From Mycoplasma sp. OR1901 (GTDB taxonomy: Bacteria > Bacillota_I > Bacilli_A > Mycoplasmatales > Metamycoplasmataceae): a DNA stretch of 64,000 nucleotides. Each line of letters opens with the position of its first letter. Positions within the stretch are counted from its first letter, which is position 1. A model generated the notes under the pieces. It did not search any database. It was given only the letters and a program-made list of their open reading frames with translations, and was not told the DNA's origin. The position numbers were made by a program, and so were the translations under genes. Of this stretch, positions 58,855-64,000 are shown piece after piece. The DNA is taken from the NCBI RefSeq assembly GCF_013348745.1, contig NZ_CP054666.1, positions 62,001 to 126,000 on the forward strand. The letters run 5' to 3'.

Positions 58855-59307
58855 ATGAATAATGTAAGTGTTGATCCAGAAGTAAAAGCATTTGAAGAGT
58901 TGAGATTACATGATATTGTAAAAGATGTTGAAAACGACAAAGAGCTTTATGCTTATGAGTATAAATTGGTTGAAATGATTTTCAAAACACATTGAAAATT
59001 TAGAGAGATATTCAAAAGAAAATTAATGGGAGAAAATTTTAAAGAGAGGTTTTATCATAAAAAATTAAACGACGAACAAAGAGAGTGGCTGCTTAAAATG
59101 GCAGAAGGTAAAAATAGCATTGTAAGAATGATTTTAGATAATATGACACATAAACATTCGTGAATATTAGAAAAATGTTATTTAGATAAAAGTACAATGG
59201 ATAATACTTTGTGATATGAACAACATTTTTCTAAGACAACTTTTTACAAAGTTAAACGTGAGGCGGTAAAAGAGTTTGTTTCATACTATACAGGAATATT
59301 CAATTAG
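58855..59307 (+). CDS. MG284/MPN403-family conserved mycoplasma protein
   Basis: A 150-aa predicted helical protein. The C-terminal LWYEQHFSKTTFYKVKREAV resembles an HTH, preceded by LNDEQREWLLKMAEGKN. AAGGAGA precedes the ATG. Assignment rests on position right after proS, as in the M. genitalium MG283-MG284 order, and on similar size. Function unknown. TGA(Trp) codons occur inside. Confidence 0.7.
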
Positions 59308-60382
59308 AAACAATGAATATGTTTCTAAAAATTTAGTTTATGAATATAACGATTTTAGAATTAATAGAAAAGTTTATGAAGATGGTCTAAATTTAGATTA
59401 TCATTTGGAAATTTTTAATTATAAAAATAATAAAGATCTATATTTATTTTGTGATTTTATAAGTAATAGAGAAACTAAAGATTGGGTCGTAGAATTATGA
59501 TTTAAAGGAATTAAACAAATAAGTTCAAATAATTCTAAATTTATCACAAATCTTTCGTCACTAACAAAATCTAAAAATGAACATTTAGATAATTTTAAGA
59601 TTATCATTAAATCTGTTAAAACGAATAAAATAGTTGAAAGTGCAGAGTTTACTCGTTATATAAATGATAATCAAGAAATTTTCAAAATGCAAAATAAGAG
59701 CAATCTTTTAAAAATACAGTATTCTACTATTTTTAGAATCAAAAATAATCAAGTATTGACACACAAAAAATACTGGAATTTAATATTTGATCTTGAAAAC
59801 TTAAAAAATGCTATACCCATTTTTAATGTTTTAAATTTATTTGTAACATTCGACGCAAATACCGTATCTTTAAAATCTTACCAAACTAGTTCTTTAGATT
59901 TTAATGTAAATAATATATCTTTAAACATAAACGGTCTGGGTTTAAAAAACGAAAAAATAAAACTAAAAAGCATAAGAAATACCTTAAAAAATAACGAGAA
60001 TAAATTTGACTTGTTAAATTTTTATATTGATGAATATATTAAATATATACCTGATGAACAAAAATATATAAAATCTCTAGATGAGAACAGTAATAAGAAA
60101 ATTGTTATTCCAAAAAATTACAACGGTAAATTAGTTTTTATATTTGATATAGATACTACTTTTGGAAGTTTCAAAATTTTAAAAGAAATGAATTTTGAAA
60201 ATAGTTTATCTGTTGAAAAACAAAAAACTAAAAAATTTGAATTAAATGATATAACCGATAAGAGAATTTTTTTGAGTAAATTAAAATATACCATTTCTTT
60301 TAGAGATTTTTATGATCTTAAAAATAAAGCTAATATTAGTTATTTTTTAAAGAAAAATGATGAATATCAGGTTAATTTATAA
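59276..60382 (+). CDS. Conserved mycoplasma protein (MG285-like by position)
   Basis: A 368-aa protein. The frame opens only after a TAA at 59267, and the first usable initiator is a TTG at 59276, inside the 3' end of the previous gene (32-nt overlap). GAGG lies about 13 nt upstream. The sequence alternates short beta strands with Asn/Lys loops (LVFIFDIDTTFGSFKILKEM near the end) and has no signal peptide. No family motif recognised. A frameshift joining it to the gene before it was considered less likely because that protein ends cleanly. Confidence 0.65.
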
Positions 60383-60764
60383 AATCGGATCTTTTATTTT
60401 AACTTCAAGTATTGTAATTGGTTTGGTTTATTTAGGTTATAAAAAAATAAAGAATAAAAATATAGGATCAAATAGCGAAGGTGAAATAAAAGATAAAAAA
60501 TATAATTCTAGCGATTCTTTTGTTTTTCCGGAAATAGATAAAAAATCTTTGATTAAATTTATTAAAAAAGATGAATTTGGTGAAAATTTTATTGATCAAG
60601 AAATCGTTAAAAATTTAATATATAATTTGATACTTAATGCAAATGAAAATAATGCAGAATTAAATTTTGATTTTATACAAAAAAGTAATACAGAGATAGA
60701 AGTTTATATCGAAGTATCTTACAAAAACGAAAAATACTACAAAGTATATGAAATTAAAATTTAA
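60357..60764 (+). CDS. Conserved mycoplasma protein with one membrane anchor (MG286-like by position)
   Basis: 135 aa; hydrophobic segment at about residues 7-28 (IYKIGSFILTSSIVIGLVYL) followed by KK and a Lys/Glu/Asn-rich soluble part, so a type II anchored protein is likely. Start at the first or second of two adjacent ATGs, overlapping the preceding gene by 26 nt. Function unknown. Confidence 0.65.
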   Translation: MMNIRLIYKIGSFILTSSIVIGLVYLGYKKIKNKNIGSNSEGEIKDKKYNSSDSFVFPEIDKKSLIKFIKKDEFGENFIDQEIVKNLIYNLILNANENNAELNFDFIQKSNTEIEVYIEVSYKNEKYYKVYEIKI

Positions 60765-60780
60765 TTGATATAATTAAAAT

Positions 60781-61014
60781 ATGAGTTTAGATTATCAAAA
60801 ATGAATTATTAGTCAAATAGAACGTTTATCAAAGAAAAAAGTCGAATATGATGCATATATTAAGGATATTAATATTGACTCTTTAGACTTAGCAGAAGTA
60901 ATTATTAATCTAGAAGAAAAGTACGGAATTGTAATTTCTGATGAAGAAATTATGAATATTGAAAAAGTAAAAGATGTACTAGAATTAGTCTCAAAAAAGG
61001 TTGACGAAAAGTAA
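60781..61014 (+). CDS. acpP: Acyl carrier protein homologue
   Basis: 77 aa, too short for most ORF callers. The phosphopantetheine site is INIDSLDLAEVIINLEEKYG (Ser of DSL), followed by ISDEEIMNIEKVKDVLELV, the normal ACP helix pattern. Mycoplasmas lack type II fatty-acid synthesis, so its acyl partner is unclear; lipid or lipoprotein acylation has been proposed for such ACPs. It follows the MG284-286-like genes, as MG287 does in M. genitalium. Confidence 0.92.
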
Positions 61015-61047
61015 GCTATTTTAATTTTTAATTAGAATAGCTAACTT
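61014..61047 (+). terminator. Terminator after acpP
   Basis: AGCTATT-(TAATT)-TTT-(AATTA)-AATAGCT with mismatches, then AACTTTTT. It lies 9 nt before truB. Confidence 0.7.
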
Positions 61048-61055
61048 TTTATTTT

Positions 61056-61904
61056 ATGTTTTATAAATATCATAAAGCAACAGGAACAATGACTAATAAG
61101 AGTGTTAGAGGTTTATCTAAAGTTTTTTTTACCAAAAAAATAGGTCATACTGGAATTTTAGACCCATTAGCATCGGGGTTAATTGTTGTTGCAACCGAAT
61201 ATGATACTAAGTTGTTAGAATATATTAATCACAAAAATAAAATTTATATTGCAACTTCTCAACTTAATTTAAGTTCTGATACTTTAGATATTGATGGTGA
61301 TGTGACTATACATAATTTTCCTAAAGTAACTTTAGAAGATTTAAAAAGAGCAATAGAAATTGTTACAAAAAGAAAAACACAAATACCACCAAAATATAGT
61401 TCTAAAAAAATAAATGGTCAACACGCCTATGATTTAGTTAGACAAGGTAAGGAATTTGAATTGAAACCTCAAAATATTGAAGTTATTGATTATAAATTAA
61501 TTGATTTTGACTATGAAAAGCAAGAATATAAAATAATGTTTAATGTTTCGGAAGGGACTTATATTCGAACTTTATTGTACGATATTTCGTTAGAGTTAAA
61601 TAATACTAGTGTAATGACTTCATTAAAAAGAACTGGCGTTGGTAACGTGAATCTTGATGATTTAGATATCGAAGATTATAAACAAATAGATTTTGACTTA
61701 CTCTTCGATATTGAATCAATTTATCTAACCGAAGAGTGATCTAAAAAGTTATTTAACGGTCAAAGTTTCAAAATCTCAAAAGAAGACAAAGATGTATTTT
61801 TTATTAAAAATACTAACAATGAAGTTTGTTGTGTCGGGAGAATTGAAAGCAACTTTTTTTATCCTAAAAAAGTTTTTACAGAAAGGCTATTATGGAAAGC
61901 GTAA
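61056..61904 (+). CDS. truB: tRNA pseudouridine-55 synthase
   Basis: A 282-aa enzyme making psi55 in tRNA. Catalytic motif KIGHTGILDPLASGLIVV with Asp36; also YVA-like IYIATSQLNLSSDTLDIDGD, QIPPKYSSKKINGQHAYDLV and VSEGTYIRTLLYDI. One TGA(Trp) near residue 229. No Shine-Dalgarno before the ATG. It overlaps the HAD gene by 13 nt. Confidence 0.96.
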
Positions 61905-62716
61905 AATTAGAAAATATTATTAAATTAGCTGCATTTGATGTGGATGAAACTTTATTACCAAATGGATATACAAAGTTTTCAGAAAATACAAAATCTATCT
62001 TTAAAAGTTTAAATGATAAAGGTATTAAAACTGTTGTTTCAACTGCTAGAGAATTTGCTACAATAGGTGATTTTTTAGAGCAGCTATCACCTGTGGATTA
62101 TTTTATGGGAGCAAACGGGGCATTTATCTGAGATGTAAAAAATAAAAAGTTTATTTTTAAAAATACATTAAAACGTGAAGATGTTATTAAACTTTACGAA
62201 AAATTTGGAGAAAAAGTTAGAGGATTTGCGGTAAGTGATTTTGATAAAATTTATAATTCTGAGGGTATGAATTTAAACACTTGATTCATAAAACCTTTTG
62301 AAAAAAATTATCGTGCATTTCAACCTGAATTATTAAGTGAAGATGACTTATATTTAGTAACAATTACTTCTACAGAAAATATTAGAGAATTACATGAAGA
62401 ATTCAAAAAATTTATTGAAGAAAATAATCTAAATATGGAAATATCATCACGTTGATCTCAAGGTTTCTTTATAAACCCGTTATCAGTTAATAAAAGTAAT
62501 ACTTTAAAATTTCTATTAGATAAATTAAATTTAACTTATGATAACTTAATTAGTTTCGGAGATAGCTCAAACGATTTCGAAATGATTAGGGATGCTTATT
62601 ATGGTGTTGCAATGCAAAGAGCTGGCGAAAAAATAAAAGCTGTTGCAAATGATATTGCATTGGACGCTATTCACGATGGTGTTTATTTAAAATTAAAAGA
62701 ATTGAAATTGATTTAA
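61892..62716 (+). CDS. Cof-type HAD-family phosphatase
   Basis: A 274-aa hydrolase. Motif I AFDVDETLLPNGYT with nucleophile Asp (about residue 15), motif II VSTAR, a C2 cap (residues about 85-195), and motif IV SFGDSSNDFEMI. Family members dephosphorylate sugar phosphates or cofactors such as FMN and PLP; the substrate is not predictable. AAAGG precedes the ATG. Its place between truB and ribF hints at flavin metabolism but proves nothing. Confidence 0.9.
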
Positions 62717-62717
62717 A

Positions 62718-63584
62718 TTGACAAACGATTTACTTATTTATAATTTAAAAAATTTTGAAGCACAAGAAAACGATGCTTTTTTAATCGGAGCCTTCGAATC
62801 TTTTCATTTAGGACACTATCAACTTTATAAGGAATTATTGAATTATAAAGGCAGAAAAATATTAATAAACTTCAACAACGACGATACTAAGCATTTATTT
62901 GATAAAGATATCATTTACACAAATGAATCAAAATATTTTTCTATTTTGGAACTAGAATTTGATGCGATAATAGAACTTAATTTTTCTGAAATAAAGAATT
63001 TAGATGGTATTGAGTTTATTAAAAAAATTGCACAAAATAAGAAAGTTTCATTTATTGCTGGTAATGATTTTCGTTTTGGGAAAAACGCACAATATAAATT
63101 GCAAGATATTCCCAAATATATTGAAAATATAGAAGTTAAAAATATCGAGATTTTTAAACTATTAAATATCAAAATAAGTTCCTCGATGATTAAAGATTCT
63201 TTAAAATTTGGTGATATTGATTTGGCAAATAAATTATTAGTAAGAAATTATATTTTTAATGGAGTTCTAAAGGAAAATATGACTTTAGAATTACCTAATA
63301 ATTTATTAAGAATGCAACCCGGAATTTATACATCCTTCATGCATATGAATGATTTTACTTTTTTCTCACTTCTATATATAAATTTAGAAAGCGAATATCA
63401 AGTCCTATTATTTGAAGCTGACCAAGATTTTGATTGACATTCTTTTCACAATAAAGAAGTTTTCGTTGAAGTTCTAAGACAGTATAGAAAAATATCAGAT
63501 AAAAATTCAGATAAAATTTTAGATACTGATTTTATAGATAATAAAAAATACTTTTTAGAAAAATATTCAAATGATAAATATTAA
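62718..63584 (+). CDS. ribF: RibF-like FAD synthetase, kinase domain poorly conserved
   Basis: A 288-aa protein; TTG start 1 nt after the previous stop. The N-terminal nucleotidyltransferase motif LIGAFESFHLGHYQLYKELL (HxGH type) and FIAGNDFRFGKNAQYKLQDI, SSSMIKDSLKFGDIDLAN are those of RibF. The C-terminal half should show the riboflavin kinase GFPTAN and GVY-type blocks; here only weak echoes remain (RNYIFNGVL, QPGIYTSFM). So FMN adenylylation is likely, riboflavin phosphorylation doubtful. One TGA(Trp). Confidence 0.85.
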
Positions 63585-63592
63585 ATATATGT

Positions 63593-63709
63593 TATAATTC
63601 AAAAGCATTTAACAAATAAAAGTATGCAAAACATAAATTTTAACTAGGTTTAATTTTAAATTAATAATTATGCTTGGTTAAAACATAATTTTAAATTTTA
63701 AGGAGAATT
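63593..63709 (+). promoter_or_regulatory. rpsO promoter (-10) and ~105-nt leader
   Basis: TATAAT lies at 63593-63598; transcription should start near 63605. The long AT-rich leader has complementary stretches (AACATAAATTTTAA and TTAAAACATAATTTTAAATTT regions). Long leaders before rpsO often serve S15 autoregulation in other bacteria. Confidence 0.5.
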
Positions 63710-63976
63710 ATGGTTTCAAAAACTAGAAAAGCTGAATTAGTTTCACAATTCGGTAAAAATGCAAAAGATACAGGAAACATTTCTGTTCAAATTGCTATTT
63801 TAACTGAAGACATTGAAAAATTAAAACCACATTTTTTAAACAATCCAAAAGACAATCACTCACGTAGAGGTTTCTTAGCTAAAATCTCACAACGTAAAGT
63901 TTTATTAAAACATTTAAAAGCATCTGATTTAAACGAATACAACAAAGTAACTGATTTATTAAACATTCGTAAGTAA
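63710..63976 (+). CDS. rpsO: Small ribosomal subunit protein uS15
   Basis: 88 aa with the S15 pattern GKNAKDTGNISVQIAILTED, LKPHFLNNPKDNHSRRGFLA and ISQRKVLLKHLK. It binds 16S rRNA early in 30S assembly. AAGGAGA precedes the ATG. Confidence 0.98.
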   Translation: MVSKTRKAELVSQFGKNAKDTGNISVQIAILTEDIEKLKPHFLNNPKDNHSRRGFLAKISQRKVLLKHLKASDLNEYNKVTDLLNIRK

Positions 63977-64000
63977 TAATCTTTTATATTATATTTACAC

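Overview
The window is AT-rich mollicute DNA that uses genetic code 4. A tRNA with anticodon UCA sits at 28-102, and almost every long gene only reads through if TGA is taken as Trp. Gene content (orphan 5S rRNA, DUF31 serine-protease lipoproteins, S41 lipoproteins, tuf, rpsP-trmD-rplS without rimM, ECF transporter core) fits a Mycoplasma of the hominis group (Mycoplasmopsis or Metamycoplasma). Genus and species cannot be fixed from the sequence alone.

Layout. 0-5.2 kb (minus strand): tRNA-Trp, a luciferase-like flavin oxidoreductase, a trigger-factor gene with a CIRCE-like dyad at its promoter, a hypothetical protein, and the rplS-trmD-rpsP operon. 5.3-23.4 kb: a surface-protease island. A 1440-aa DUF31 serine endopeptidase-like lipoprotein and a 1926-aa ZmpB/IgA1-protease-like zinc metalloprotease lie on the minus strand, separated by tuf. 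parC follows, then a second DUF31 lipoprotein on the plus strand, broken by a +1 slip in an A tract. 23.4-27.7 kb: a solitary type I restriction specificity locus with a three-TRD hsdS, an orphan fourth module, and an ORF6N gene whose unit has been duplicated and partly lost; no hsdM or hsdR is present. 27.8-33.2 kb: a small basic protein, then the replication/repair operon dnaX-ybaB-recR-tmk-holB-rsmI.

33.2-39.2 kb (minus): a tightly overlapped operon lysS - lysophospholipase - two S41-type lipoproteins. 39.4-43 kb: a membrane protein, ftsY-ylxM, and a second lipoprotein broken by an A-tract slip. 43.1-48 kb (minus): serS, the ECF transporter core ecfA1-ecfA2-ecfT, and rnhB. 48-50.6 kb: a SnoaL-like gene and an Rrf2-family regulator behind a promoter bracketed by two 21-bp operators, then two unknown genes. 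50.8-52.9 kb: six tRNAs, a hypothetical gene, trxA and a lone 5S rRNA. 53-57.2 kb: an ABC-F ATPase with an asymmetric active-site layout, rsmE, pyk, tRNA-Tyr and tRNA-Gln. 57.2-64 kb: proS and three mycoplasma-specific genes ending in an acyl carrier protein (the MG283-MG287 gene order as remembered from M. genitalium), then truB, a HAD phosphatase, ribF and rpsO.

Most of the window is housekeeping. The accessory signal is host interaction (predicted immunoglobulin or surface proteases, lipoproteins, lysophospholipase) and DNA-specificity variation (hsdS modules with long direct repeats). The least familiar regulatory features are the double-operator Rrf2/SnoaL promoter, the CIRCE-like site before trigger factor and a structured palindromic island before tuf.
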